Origin: Tipula vernalis
Lineage: Eukaryota > Arthropoda > Insecta > Diptera > Tipulidae
DNA: 64,000 nt
Direction of reading: 5' to 3'
Assembly (NCBI GenBank): GCA_958295665.1
Contig: OY282558.1
Span: forward strand, 315,242,092-315,306,091
Part shown: piece after piece, positions 36,470 through 49,767 of the stretch
Layout of the letters: every line of letters starts with the position of its first letter
Numbering within the stretch: position 1 is the first letter of the stretch
Notes under the pieces: model-generated
What the model saw: only the letters and a program-made list of their open reading frames with translations
What the model was told of the DNA's origin: nothing
Databases searched by the model: none
Program-made: the position numbers and the translations under genes

Positions 36470-37005
36470 CAAATATATATTAAAAAAATTTAATAATCTT
36501 AAATTTTCATAATAATTTAAAATAAAAATAAAAACGTGTAGCTGACACGAAAGTCAAAGCCAACTCAGCTAACTGAATAATATTTGTGAATTATATGATC
36601 TTTTCCTTTTAGCAGATAGAATTTGCGATCACTTATGTGATATCACAAGTTGCAGCACGTGGGAATACAAAATAAAACACGTTCAAAGTACCGGAATATG
36701 AGTATAAATTGGATTTAAAGTCTAGTAAATCATTTTAAATTAAGTATATGGCATACTATCCGATAATAGTTTATTATTAAACAATGATATAATGATAGCT
36801 GTTATTCATGAAGATGAAGTTTACCGTAAATCATCTGAGTGAACAACTGCCATTATATGCGAGTAGAATGCGATACTTTGTCTACTACCGATAAATATTA
36901 TTGTATTTTATAAACAGATAAGGACTCGTGTTTTCCAAATATTTAAATACAACAGAATTGCTTTTTACTGCTCTCTTGTTGAAACAGAAATGAACAAGCT
37001 AATAA
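36470..37005. other. no gene seen
   Basis: AT-rich sequence with no supported feature. Confidence 0.5.
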
Positions 37006-37007
37006 CC

Positions 37008-37788
37008 CTGTTAAAGTTAGCCGAAAGTTTCCAGCCGAAAGTGATAAGTCGATAATGAAGATTAAGTTATTGACATTCCTGCCGAAAATAAATCAGCCTC
37101 TTGAGTGTTATGTCTGAAGATAAACTGCATTGATGTGACTTGTCAATAGCTATCGCAGGAAAAATTCAGTTCAAGTTTCCTGTGGGAAATCTCGGAAAAT
37201 TCGATTTTTCAAAAATTATTAGAAAATTTGTATAAAATCAGTCTCTAGAGTGTTATGTCGGGAGATGGATTGCATTGATGTGACTTGTCAATAGATATCG
37301 CAGGAAAAAAATTCAGTTTAAGTTTCTCGTGGGAAATCTTGGAGAAATTAATTAAGTTTCCAGCTGAAATTAAAAATGAGTAAACAAAATCAGTCTCGTC
37401 AGCAAAATTCTTTTTTCTAATGATTTACAAATTTTCTAATAATTTTTGGAAAATCGAATTTTCCGAGATTTTCCACGGGAAACTTGAACTGAATTTTTTT
37501 CCTGCGACAGCTATTGACAAGTTACCTCAATTCAATTCATCTCCAGACATAACAGTCTATAGGCTGATTTTATTCCAATGTAGTATATTCTTCTGATTTT
37601 CCGATATTTTCTACTAAGCAAAGTTTTACACGTAAATTTATTTACAAAAATTTTTATTTAAATCTATGTATCCTATTTACTTTCGGCTGATAACTACTAA
37701 ATTTTTTATTTTCGGCTAGAATGTTATATCATAATCTGCATTATCGACTTTTTCTTTTCAGCTGGCAACTTTCGGCTAACTTTAACAG
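37008..37788. mobile_element. fold-back-like element, 781 bp
   Basis: The ends are inverted copies starting CTGTTAAAGTTAGCCGAAAG, followed by several GCCGAAAAT or AGCCGAAAG units. Inside, the sequence TGTCAATAGCTATCGCAGGA with CAAGTTTCCTGTGGGAAATC occurs twice in direct orientation (37138-37200 and 37285-37345) and once inverted (37440-37520). There is no coding capacity. Target duplication was not identified. Confidence 0.75.
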
Positions 37789-37789
37789 T

Positions 37790-40780
37790 ATAAGCTAATA
37801 TAATAATAATGTTTACTTGAACAAACTAATGTGCGCCAAATATTTAAAAATCCGAATCCACCATTATTTCAAAACCTAAAGGAATGTTAAATAAGTTTAA
37901 AGTTGTATAATCAAGAGGGTTATAAAAGTTCAACCATAGATGCTAGTACGATCAGAACACATAACTTCTATAATATTGTCAATAATCTGGAGTGACATGT
38001 TCTACCATCCTGCATGTGTTTCTCCGTTGAACCTTCGAGAACTTCAATTCGTTCTTATAGGGTCGTATCGGCCTCCACGTTTTTTATGGGATCGGTTAGT
38101 TTTAAAATCGAATGTCACATTTTCTTAAAAAAAAAAATTTGTTTTCATTTTATTTATTGGTTGTGTGTGGTTGATATAGTTAGTTATTCAATGAGCGTGC
38201 AATGAAAATTATTTATTAAAAATCTAGCGATAAAATTAAAATTAGCGTTAAATAAAGGTAAGTAGTCCCGACAAAAATATTGTGTTATTTGTTATTCGCC
38301 AAAGTTAGAATGATAGCGTATTTAATATTTGGTTTAGCAAATATTATTCTGTCTATATCAGATTACATTATATTTCAATCGAATTTCAAATCATCAAATA
38401 TAACAAATATATTAAACATTACATTTCGTAAAAATTAAAAAAAATAACGAATCTTACACTGGATTTAAACAACTGTAATTTATCTTACATTTAACATAAG
38501 GTTTTTATTATAATTAATCTTCTAGTTTATCAGCTCTACTAACAAGATAAGTAAATTATCTGATTTTCTACAAACTATTTTGTTTTAAACAAAAAAAAAA
38601 CAATCTAGATAAAAATATATTATAATCATTGAATTCAATTCATTCAATTTATTTTAAAATAAAACACAAGACTTTTTTTTTTAAGAGAGCACACAAAAAA
38701 GTACAAAATAATTTATAGATCTGTGATCTTGTATAGAAAAAAAAAATTAATCGAAGAATGTTTCAATTGTGGAATGAGATTTTTGTAAGACTTGTTTATT
38801 TATACATACGTACGTACAAAAAACATATATTTCTTTTTAGTTCTTAAAAAACTATGAATATGTAGAATAAAAGAGGCTGAATAGATTTATGAGTAAAGTC
38901 CAGACATTATGTCTACTCAACACAAAAATAAAGTTCGAATGTAAAAAGGAAAAAAAAAAATGAAAATATATCAAGACGACCAGAATTTTCTTTTTAATGT
39001 ATGTACATATGTATGTATGTATTTTTTGTCCATACATATGTGCATAGAGTTTCAGATTTGATTTTTTTTTCTTTTGAAAACTTTTTATCTTTTCTATTCA
39101 TTTTATTGGAATTGGATAAATGAATGTGATTCTAAAGAAAATAGTCAAAATATATACAAAACCAAAAAAATCGTTATAACAGTTATTACGGCAATGTATA
39201 GTAATTTGAAGAAAATATCTAAATCAATTGTAAATGACACTAACCACAATAAATTTTTCACTTGGTCAGTTCATCAAAATGTTGTTTTGCTTAGTAGATA
39301 ACTAATCTGATAAAAAGTATTACGCTTATCATGAATTTGCTATTAAACAAGTTAACAAGTAGTTGATATAGTGAAGGGCTGATCACGTGTGGTTGATATA
39401 TAACACATATTCTTATTACAGAGTCACTTTATCTACAGTTTCTTGGTATATATGGCATGCATTTTTTTATATTCCATTCCCAAAACCTAAGATTCTCGTA
39501 ACTTGGGTCCTTGGCGATATTGCATATTTCATTAAAAAAATGCCCACACCGCATATTTTTAAACGGCATATGGCACACTACGGCTTACGGTACACTACGG
39601 CATATGGTGCACTATGGTATATTTCAAGCCGGCGAGCAATTTTACACACTTCATTCAAAATTGAATAAATTTCAGAATCAAACTTCATTCTGGTTTAAAA
39701 ATTTAGTAGATTTTCAACAATTTTTGTTTATATTTGCCTAATTAATTCGTTTCATCGATGATGAAAAACCTAACTTACTAGTCTAACTAAAATAATACAC
39801 AGGTAATAAATAAATTATACTTTCAGTGGGTGTTTCTGTTGTACTTCGACAGTTGTTTTCTATTTAAATAACCACAAAACTGGAAAGCGGTTGCTAACTC
39901 AAAATGGAACGACATTAGTTCGGTAAAAAGAACACAAGAATATAAATTAAAATCTGGATTTCCCAAAAATAACCGTTAAAGTAGGCCATAAAAACAATAA
40001 TTACAAACATAAAATAAAAAAATTGGTGAATTAATAAGCCAATTGGCTAATTAATTAGCTAATTACTTTGCTAATTATTGATGTTCGTTTAAAATTGGTT
40101 CCATTCCATAGTAATCCCTGACGAAGCATTAAATCTGAAATTTTCGATACCGTACTAAGCCCAATAATTAAACCAACCACAAAATAACTTGAAACATTTG
40201 TTGTAGAACTATCAGTAGGAGCAGGGTTGGTATCGAAAAGAAGAAAATTTTACGGGAAAAACAAAAAAAAACACTAAAGACAATCCCAAAAATATACATC
40301 TCAAGCAACAGAAATCTAGAATACAAAAATCCCAAAATAAATATTCATCTAAAAATAATTAATCGAGAACCAAATCCCAAATTTAAAAACTCCAAAACTG
40401 CCGAAAACAAAACCGCGCGCGATTTCGATTATTTTGGTTTTATTTTTGGCAGTTTTAGGATGATTAAATTATTCTTATTTTTCTCTAATTTTTTTTATAC
40501 TTCAATAAAAAAATGTAAAATGTTGTATTTTGAAATGATTGACTTAATTTAATTAAGTATTTCAGTGCAGTCCTGATTAAAACGTACGGAACTTTGCATT
40601 GCTCTATAAATATTGTAAATATGTGATTTGTATTTACTTTCAATTCTACCTTCAAAATCGTTCACTTTCATAAATACCACTTATAAAATCAAAATAAATA
40701 GTTTGCATTTAGTCAAATCAAATAAAGAAAAAGACAAGATTTCCCTTAACAGACGTGGGTGTAATCTAGACAGAAAGGTT
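37790..40780. other. no gene seen; small minisatellite at 39564-39620
   Basis: AT-rich sequence. Between 39564 and 39620 about three 17-bp units of CGGCATATGGCACACTA type occur in tandem. No recognisable protein. Confidence 0.5.
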
Positions 40781-40784
40781 AATA

Positions 40785-41137
40785 AAGCCTGATTTCCATT
40801 ATGAAACTTTTACTGACAGTACTTTTTACTGAATAAAAACGTAAACATCGAAAATTTCATTGAATTGACACAGATCATTCTTTGTTTTTAATTTTTTTTG
40901 AAAAATTGCATTGAAAAATCGAAATATTTTTCCAGTACTGACAAAATATACTTCGCTTCATATATTTTTCAGTAAATTTTGTCAGTATACAATAAAAAAT
41001 GTCAGTATACTATAATAATTTTGTCAGTACTGTGAAACTGAAAAAGTGTTTTTTTTTTCTCACACAGCACGCGAATATATATTTTTATTTCATTTTTTTT
41101 ATACTGTCAGTAAATTTTCATAATGGAAATCAGGCTT
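40785..41137. mobile_element. MITE family 2, complete copy
   Basis: A 353-bp element flanked by TA (40783-40784 and 41138-41139). Terminal inverted repeats of about 36 bp begin AAGCCTGATTTCCATTATGA and continue into TTTACTGACAGTA. The centre holds further short inverted pairs (CAGTATAC/GTATACTG). It matches the interrupted copy at 12611-13739 closely. No coding capacity. Confidence 0.92.
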
Positions 41138-41139
41138 TA

Positions 41140-42110
41140 TGTATTTTACTGGGCTTGTGATAAATGGTGAATCAATAAATGTAAAGGCCGTCCGTCTCAT
41201 TACAATAACAGATAAATATTTGAGTGGCTATAAAATTAAAAAGGAAACAACTGAACATAATCATGATCCATTGGCATATGAGGTACATGCTTTACGCGCT
41301 AGAAATGAAATATCTACTCTTGCTGCGTCACGAATCAGCGAATCATTACAGTATTTTTCTTTATCTTTCAGGGACAAAATCAAACTTGCAAATTCATAGT
41401 GAAGCAAATTGCTGGCTTGTCGATGGAACCGTCTTTGGTTTGCCTAAATTAATGCACTAGTTATTTGTAGGATACCAGTTATTCCATTAATATTCTGTTT
41501 AATGGCGAGAATAAAGCGTCATATAATCACTTTTTTTACGACTTATTTGCTCTAGCATGTAAATAGAATATCCATCTGAAACCAGAAAGAATTATGTCAG
41601 ATTTTGAAAAGGATAATTTTTTATGGGCAAAAACTATTTACCCGAGGCCCAATTTAAAGCCCGCCCCTTTCATTTTGGCCAGATTATCTGCTGTCAGGTT
41701 CCAAAACTTCATCTGGTTAAGAAGTATTCTGAAATTGGCCATACAAATACGGATGCTAAAGAGCTTAGCATTTGTACCTCCGGATCAAGTTCAAAAATAT
41801 TACCATCAGCTAGCTGAAGAGAAAAATGACGAATAAATCAGCGGAGCAAATAGCTACTTTGTCTTACACAAACTATATAAATTCAGATACTAAGAGATAT
41901 GAACCTGAATTTTGGTCACAATTTGACGATACTAAGAAGAATTTTCCAAAAATCCAAAATAGTGTCGAGGCATTGCACCATCGATTAAATCATATTGTTG
42001 GACAAAAGAATGCTGGTTTATATAAAATAATAAAAAAAATTGCAGGACGAATTAATTGTGGCAATGGCATCAGTGGAAAAGATCAAGGGAGGCATCCTAG
42101 TTCCAAAACA
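41140..42110 (+). pseudogene. MULE transposase relic with FLYWCH-like start
   Basis: The first frame reads TTEHNHDPLAYEVHALRARN, the His-x-His end of a FLYWCH-type finger. ANCWLVDGTVFGLPKLMH follows, the VDGTF block with the first catalytic Asp, then IMSDFEKD (second Asp) and FHFGQIICCQVPKLHLVKKY with the CxFH-type block. Next are LAFVPPDQVQKYYHQLAEEK and, in another frame, FPKIQNSVEALHHRLNHIVG with the Glu-bearing NSVExxH block. The order is that of Mutator-like transposases. Frameshifts separate the blocks. It begins directly after MITE family 2, which may have cut its 5' part. Confidence 0.85.
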
Positions 42111-42114
42111 TAAG

Positions 42115-42700
42115 AAAATTATTATAAAATATAAACAAATTAGAAACATTTTGAAACAAAGGCAAACATTTAAAACTATGTATGTATCTAACATTGCAAA
42201 AATTCTACATCTTTCTTAAGTTTAATAGTACTAAGCTATTTAACTAATAAATGTGTAAATATTTATGCACATATGCCAATATTATTTTGTGGAATATATG
42301 AATAAGGTTATATTTAAAATCAAATAAAATTGAACATTTTAAATTTATTTGGTATTTTTATTTTCGCTAATCTTTTTTCGCTCAAGTTCTCTGCAATAAA
42401 ATATTGTTTTCGTGATTTTGTTACCGATCTGTTTTTTTTTGATGTTTTGATATCCTAGATTTACCTTACCTTAAATTTTTCGTTGTGGTAATAATTTTTA
42501 TATGAATATGATGGTATCCATTCCAGCGGTACAATTTCCAGTATCATAAATTTTAAGAAGTTTACTTATTATTATTTTCTAGATAAGGTAGCCAACCCCC
42601 AGAATTTACTTTCATAGTGAGGTTTACCTTTTGATCCTTTATCAGTTCTATATATTTCTTTGAACCAACAATCTAAACGATTAAAACCCTTATCTTTAAC
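42115..42700. other. no gene seen
   Basis: AT-rich sequence between two MULE relics; no supported feature. Confidence 0.5.
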
Positions 42701-42769
42701 ACTCGAATAAAACGATGAGAAGTAACTGGCGACCTTTTGTAGTTTTCTCCAAATTATTTAGCTGAAATA

Positions 42770-43080
42770 AAACAGGCTCCCACAAAACTCTGTTGTTGGA
42801 AAGAATTATTCAGCGGCAGATTTACTTATTTTCTCGGGGCTAGTTTAATGTTCCAGTCATAAGCAAGTTTAGATAGTTCATTAAAAACTGAGTGTAGCAT
42901 TCTTTAGCTTTGCTACTCATCAGGCAAAATATTAAGAGCACACATTTGTCCTCAACCTTTCCATGTATAGTAAATTGTTGCCGTATAATTAATGGAACTA
43001 CATGGAAAGTTCCATGGCCATTAGCCAGCGTTCCAAGTAAAATTATTTCTCGGTTTCTTTTCATATAAATAATTTGCTTT
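42770..43080 (-). pseudogene. second MULE transposase fragment
   Basis: On the minus strand LANGHGTFHVVPLIIRQQ, FTIHGKVEDKCVLLIFCL and KAKECYTQFL match the DGTFxxxP, QLFTIHG, PLxFxLMxxK block order of MULE transposases, with the catalytic Asp position reading Asn or His. Only the central part remains. It converges on the plus-strand MULE relic to its left and differs enough to be a separate insertion. Confidence 0.65.
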
Positions 43081-43698
43081 CACAATATCTAATATGCTCT
43101 TATATTGCGATATCAGATCAACTTCTCGGTTCCATTAAACTATTACGTCTAGCTCGATAAATTTTTGATTTTTGAGCAATTTTGGATGTTAGGTACACAT
43201 GGAATTTCTTATCACTGGCGACGGTGTAGTACTGGAATTTTTTGCAACCGATTTAAGATGGCTATTGGTAAGAGTAACTTCCTTGTATTTGTGACGGCTA
43301 TTTTGATTACACGGTTTCATCATTTACTTTTATACTATTAGCGCGTCCCTTACAACTTTGAAACCAGTAAAATATATTTTTTAATTTTTTCTCCACAACA
43401 TACGCATAACAATTGAGTGAACGCATTTGAATTAAGTTATGTATACTTAATATAAATTATTCACATACAAATTATTTTGCAGTCAACCAATTACAATAAA
43501 ATAGTGTTCCATATTTTCGAGTCTTAAACAAGATTTGTATACAATTTTAATCTTTAGTCACTGAATTATAATTTTAACTTTTTAAAAAAAGAAACGTAAA
43601 GTTCATAATTCGCAAGCACACTAAACTTGTTTTGATGAAAAATCATTAGAATTTTTTGTTGTGCATTAACCGAGTATGTGTAAAGTAACATTTCATAA

Positions 43699-44660
43699 TT
43701 ATTGCTTGTCTGAATTAATATTCTGTTCAACAATGTCGTTTAGCGGGTGGGGATCAGTTATATCTTGAGCTATCTGAATTGTAATGTTAGCTAAAAATCC
43801 TGTCGAACTATTCCGTACAAAATTTTTCAAAGGTTTAAATTCTTTAAGTGTAAGTCGTTTAACAATTGATATTATTTTGTACAATTACAAAACACCAACA
43901 ATTTTCACTTACTTTAAAGTAAAAAAAGGCAAAATTTTTATTTTTGAATTTATTTATTTTAATTCATTTAAAATTACAACTAGTTTCGATCTTGTAAAGA
44001 TCATCTACAGTTAATTTTTGTAACTGTTACCTGTGTTTCAGTTGCAAAAATTACCTGTAGATGATCTTTACAAGATCGAAACTAGTTGTAATTTTAAATG
44101 AATAAAAATAAATAAATTCAAAAATAAAAAGTTGGCCTTTTTTTTTAAGTAAGTGAAAATTGTTGGAGTTTTGTAATTGTACAAAATAATATTAATTATG
44201 AATAGATCACTTACGTCACTCCGCTTCAAAAATTTTTTTTTAATTTTTAATATTGTAAGTCGTTTCTTCGGTAATTTTATTTTAGGTATTTTCTGGATTT
44301 TTTTTTAATTTCCGTTTTTCTGAGTAACCCACCTTTCCTGGGGCTATAAAGATTAGATGGTTATGAGTCCAAACATTGTTGAGCGATAAATCTGAGCCAA
44401 CTGCTTCAATCAAGGCCGAATCCTTAGTGTTACCTGTCGAAAAATGTTCCTTCTCTTGCGGTAGGTGTTGGCCTGAATCAATATTTCTTATAATGTTTTC
44501 CGCATTAGAATCACTCTTTTCTGGAATCACCAGAACTTTAATATTATTTGAAAAGCCTGCAGAGCTATTGTGCGCTAAATTTCCCGGTACAAATTCTTCA
44601 AATATAAGTTTTGTAATAGGAAGATTTTTTTTTTTTGTGTTTTTTTTCTGGATTTTTAAT
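43699..44660 (-). other. two related unrecognised frames flanking a palindrome
   Basis: The minus-strand frames at 43884-43699 (RLTLKEFKPLKNFVRNSSTG, then FLANITIQIAQD) and about 44630-44282 (TKLIFEEFVPGNLAHNSSAG, then FSNNIKVLVIPEK) share the pattern L-E/K-EF-P...NSS-G-F..NI. They look like diverged duplicates or two repeats of one protein. No family is recognised. The palindrome at 43864-44198 lies between them. Confidence 0.4.
43864..44198. repeat. 335-bp near-perfect palindrome
   Basis: The arms 43864-44010 and 44053-44198 are almost exact inverted copies, from ATTATTTTGTACAATTACAA at the outside to AAGATCATCTACAG at the inside. The middle 40 bp also pairs partly (CAGTTAATTTTTG with CAAAAATTACCTG). 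It may be a fold-back MITE or hairpin RNA source. No coding capacity. Confidence 0.9.
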
Positions 44661-44664
44661 TAAG

Positions 44665-45480
44665 ATTTATCTTCTTTTAATTTCCAGTTATCTTCCAAAT
44701 TATGTTTCCTTTGTAGTTACCGCTGTTCCTTTTCAAATTATTTCTGTTCTTTTTTGTTTTCGTTATTCTTTTTGAATTTTTTAATAACAAAATGAAGTCA
44801 CAACGAAATGTATATTTTCTTTAGTTTTGTTTGTACTATTGTTGGCACTATCAATTGCTTCACTTACCTTTAGTAGTTATAAATTATTTGCGAAAACAAA
44901 AAGGATTTCAATAAATTCTACTATTTCCGATTCACTTTGCTCCACTGTTCCCCTTGGTTCCGGTTCCAGTTGAAATTCGACATGCAGGAAGACAAAGTCA
45001 TTAATATCTAAAATATTCAATGTATTTTCTATATTTTGTTTGGATATTAGAGTCTTATAAATTTTGTAAAGACATATAAAATCATGTGTTTATTAACTAA
45101 AACTGCTTCTGTCAGTACTTCTAATTCCTACAGTTTGTGCCTTCCTACAATGGCCGAGAATTGTTTACTGTTTAGTGTCGACAGCAATTTGTTTTACCTT
45201 TTATTAAAATCTACCTTAAAATCAAAACAAACCATCACCTTTTACTAAGCAAATTCAGAAGAAAATGTATATAATCACTTCTGACTCACCCGTCGTCCCC
45301 TATAATACTAAATTAATATCACAGCAATTATTATTTTTAAAACTGAGAAAAACGAATTAATTTCTTTTAGTTAGCATGAAACTAATATATCTACTTGAAA
45401 ACCTTTGATCATTGGCTTTTGGCGCAAAATTCGTATAAAATTAGAGTGGCTAATAACTTTTTAATTTCAAATAGGTAAGT
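44665..45480. other. no gene seen
   Basis: AT-rich DNA upstream of the EnSpm-like relic. No CACTA-type terminus was identified. Confidence 0.5.
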
Positions 45481-45486
45481 GTTATT

Positions 45487-47446
45487 ATGTCACGTAAGCG
45501 TCTCTATAATATGATGAGTGACGAACTGAAGGAGTACCGGAGTAATATTGAAAAATTCAAAATACTCAACCCATATACAAGTCCATTATCCACTAACCCG
45601 GTGTTGTGAATAATACAGCCGCAAATGATAGTGGAAATGCGGAAGTTATTACTGAGGGGTCAGATATCGATAAAAGTGTAATTGTTGAGAGTTATAGCAG
45701 ACAAAATAATGAGGAGAGCAATACTGAACCAAGTGATAACGAACAACCAAGCGTTTGTGAGAATATTGCAAACTATTATTGACAAAATAAAGTTCCACAT
45801 GCTCATGTATCTGATCTTCTTAAATCATTGTCCGATTCTGGTATTAAAAATTTACCAAAATGCGCTAAAACTCTTTTGAAAAGACCCGTACAGTCCATTA
45901 ATATTACCAATTTAAGTCCAGGAGAAAATTACCATTTTGGCATACAAAATTATCTTAGAAATCAAAAATTTCAAAACTTGAATGAAACTAAAGAAATAAT
46001 TTTGGATATAGGCATTGATGGAATGTCATTATTTAAAAGCTCGAAACGAGTATTGTGGCCTATTTAAGTTTATTTGTGTCCGAAAAAAATATTCCGCCTT
46101 TTCTAATTGGCTGCTACTCAGGTAAAGAGAAGCCATATATGGGTAATGAATATTTAGAAAAATGTTCGAATGAAATAAATCATCTTATGAAAGACGGCAT
46201 AGAAGTTGGTGAAAACTGGATAAAAAAAATATTCAAAATACGCGCCTTTACATATGATACACCAGCCTGAGCGTTCGTTACCGGATCACAGTACCATACA
46301 CGAAAAAATAGTTGTCCGAAATGCACGCAAATTGGAATATACCGTAATAATAAAATTGTGTTCCAAACAGAAATAATGGAATTGCGAACAGACGATAGTT
46401 TCAGTAAAAGAACTGATAAATTTCATCATCAAATAAAATTTTTGTAAACCAGAACTAATTTGGAATCAATAGGAATTGGTATGGTTTAACAATTTCCCAT
46501 TGATCCAATGCATCTTGTGGATTTAGGAGTTATAAAAAAAATATTGATTGTCATTTCCAAACACAAGTTTAAAAATAGTTCGGCTAACACACTCGAAATT
46601 AACAAACTATTATTTGAATTGTCTAGCAATATTCCCTCACAATTTTGTCAACGAGTACGTACCCTGCATGATATATATGTCTGGAAAGTAACAGAATTTC
46701 GCCACGTTTTGTTATATTTAGGTATCGTGGTACTAAAAAACAATGTGGATGACGATATATATGGTATTATCATTATTTATTATTTTTCTGTGCAATACGA
46801 CTGCTCTCTTGTTAACAAAGTTATATTGTAAACTTAAACACATCTCGGGAATTGCTAAACGTCTTCGTAAAATATTTCCCTTTATTATTTGGAGAAGATA
46901 GTGTCACCTTTAATGTGCATGGATTACTTCATATCGCGGATTGTGCTCAAAAATTCGGACCGCTTGATAACTATTCAGCATATAAATTTGAAAATTGTAT
47001 GCAATATATTGAAAGGATAGTACGATCGACACACAAAATTTTGCAACAACTTAGCAGGAGGCTTCATGAAAACAACAATTTACAATACAAATAATAATAA
47101 AAAAATTGATTTTTGCACTACTGATTCAATGAAAATAGAATAAAAAAAATGACATAAACTCGTAATATTTTGCTACTCCTGATGTTGCTATTAAAATTGT
47201 TGAAACTGGATATTAAAATGGCGAAGAAACAGTGACAGGATATCGATTTAAAAAAATTGAAGATTTTTTTTCTGAACCTGTGAGTTCTGCTGGAACGCTT
47301 GCAATATTATTATGCTGTGAAATGAATTCCTCACTTATAACACTTTGTAAAAAGGACGTCAAATATAAATATTACCCAGTACCTTTCGACCATAAACTAG
47401 TGCTAATTCCAATTTTGCACTATTGTTTTAATACATTTGATCCTTA
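45487..47446 (+). pseudogene. EnSpm/CACTA-like transposase relic
   Basis: From ATG 45487 (MSRKRLYNMMSDELKEYRSN) the relic can be followed through several frames: ILDIGIDGMSLFKSSKRVLW; FLIGCYSGKEKPYMGNEYLE; FVTGSQYHTRKNSCPKCTQIG with a CxxC; FPIDPMHLVDLGVIKKIL; WKVTEFRHVLLYLGIVVLK; FNVHGLLHIADCAQKFGPLD; and YRFKKIEDFFSEPV near the end. This order, especially DGxxLFKSS..LWPI and DPMHxxDLG, is that of the tnp2-like transposases of CACTA elements in animals. Many frameshifts and stops are present. It is followed on the same strand by a TA-array element and the DUF4806-like gene, which could belong to the same ancestral transposon. Confidence 0.7.
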
Positions 47447-47454
47447 GAAATTGA

Positions 47455-48511
<1,057 letters not shown>

Positions 48512-49412
48512 GTATATTATTTTATTTTATTATAATTAATAAAAATAATGTTACATTTCGAAAACTAGGTTTGCCTTTCACAAATTAAAAATTTAGCTTT
48601 AAAATGTCATTACCAGTGTCACTAGTTAATAACTGTTTCATCAACTTATTAAATAGCGAAGATATCAGTGATGGATTTATTACTTCAACTTTTCAAGTGC
48701 ACTGCAGCCCTTCTATTTTTGAGAGACGGATATTTATCGCCCAAGAAACACACCCTAAGAACTCCAATAAAAAAATGGAATCCGTAAGATATTTTTAATA
48801 AATTACAAAAATATTTGGTGACATTAGTTTTGTCATTTCAGAGTTCGAGTGCAGAAATTATTTCATAAATTAAATTATTAGAAAAGAAAATTGATAATCT
48901 GAAAAAAAAACAAAGCCGCTTTGTATGACGAGGTACGAGTGTTTGAAACTAATTTAATAAGATTAAAAAATCATCGCGCAATACTTTGATTTATATTTTT
49001 TTTAAATTTGATTAAACATTTTCCCCATAAAGATAGTATATCATGAAAAAAAAAATATTTTATTAAACTTATTGTGTGCCAATTAGATTAAACAGATATT
49101 TTTGCTACTTTACAGTTTATTTCATACAAAAGTGAAATGTGGGCACGACAAAAAGCGCATAATAAATTGGCCCGCAAAATTTTTTGTACTTGTCAGATGA
49201 TTAAAAATAAATATATTGAATCATATCCGACCCAACTGAGGATGAGTTTAATATGCTTCTTCCAATTGAAAACAAAAGTGACCTTCTAGACATGGAAAAA
49301 AAACTTGCGGATCGCAACTACAGAGAAAAACTGGTAAATTATATTTATATACATACTAGCTGTACCCTGCCCGCTTTGCTGGACGTGTAAGTTTTTTTTA
49401 TTTTTTGATGAT

Positions 49413-49767
49413 TGTTACGTTTTTGTCTTGTCAATCAAGGTTCGCACCACTGGATTTTGAATAAAACACAACACTTCAATTTATAACGAATTTTATTTTT
49501 TGAGCATAAAAATTATTTCATCATAATTTATTAACGATATTTCACAAAATCAGTTTTTTATTATTATCGGACAATTTTACTGATTACTAACTTATAATTT
49601 TTATATCGCACTAAAACACTTTTTAAATCACTTTTTAATTCATTTCTATTCTTCACAGAATTTTATTCATTAAGAACAGTTTTATTATGGAAAATTCCAT
49701 TTTAGTACTGTAGAACTTTGCGTTATCAATTAATTCATTCTATTCTACTCTAGGTATCATCGCAACA
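49413..49767. repeat. LTR-like dispersed repeat, copy 2
   Basis: A 355-bp segment starting TGTTACG and ending CGCAACA, similar to 921-1375. It lies between the outer Helitron's helicase stop and its 3' end. The termini look like an LTR, but no target duplication is visible. Confidence 0.55.

Noticed and set aside
37940..38205. Possible LINE endonuclease piece (FVLIGSYRPP)
   Set aside because: Only ten residues resemble the motif and nothing around it supports the call.
44282..44663. Plus-strand 95-codon frame
   Set aside because: It overlaps the minus-strand frame whose protein-level similarity to 43699-43884 gives that strand better support.
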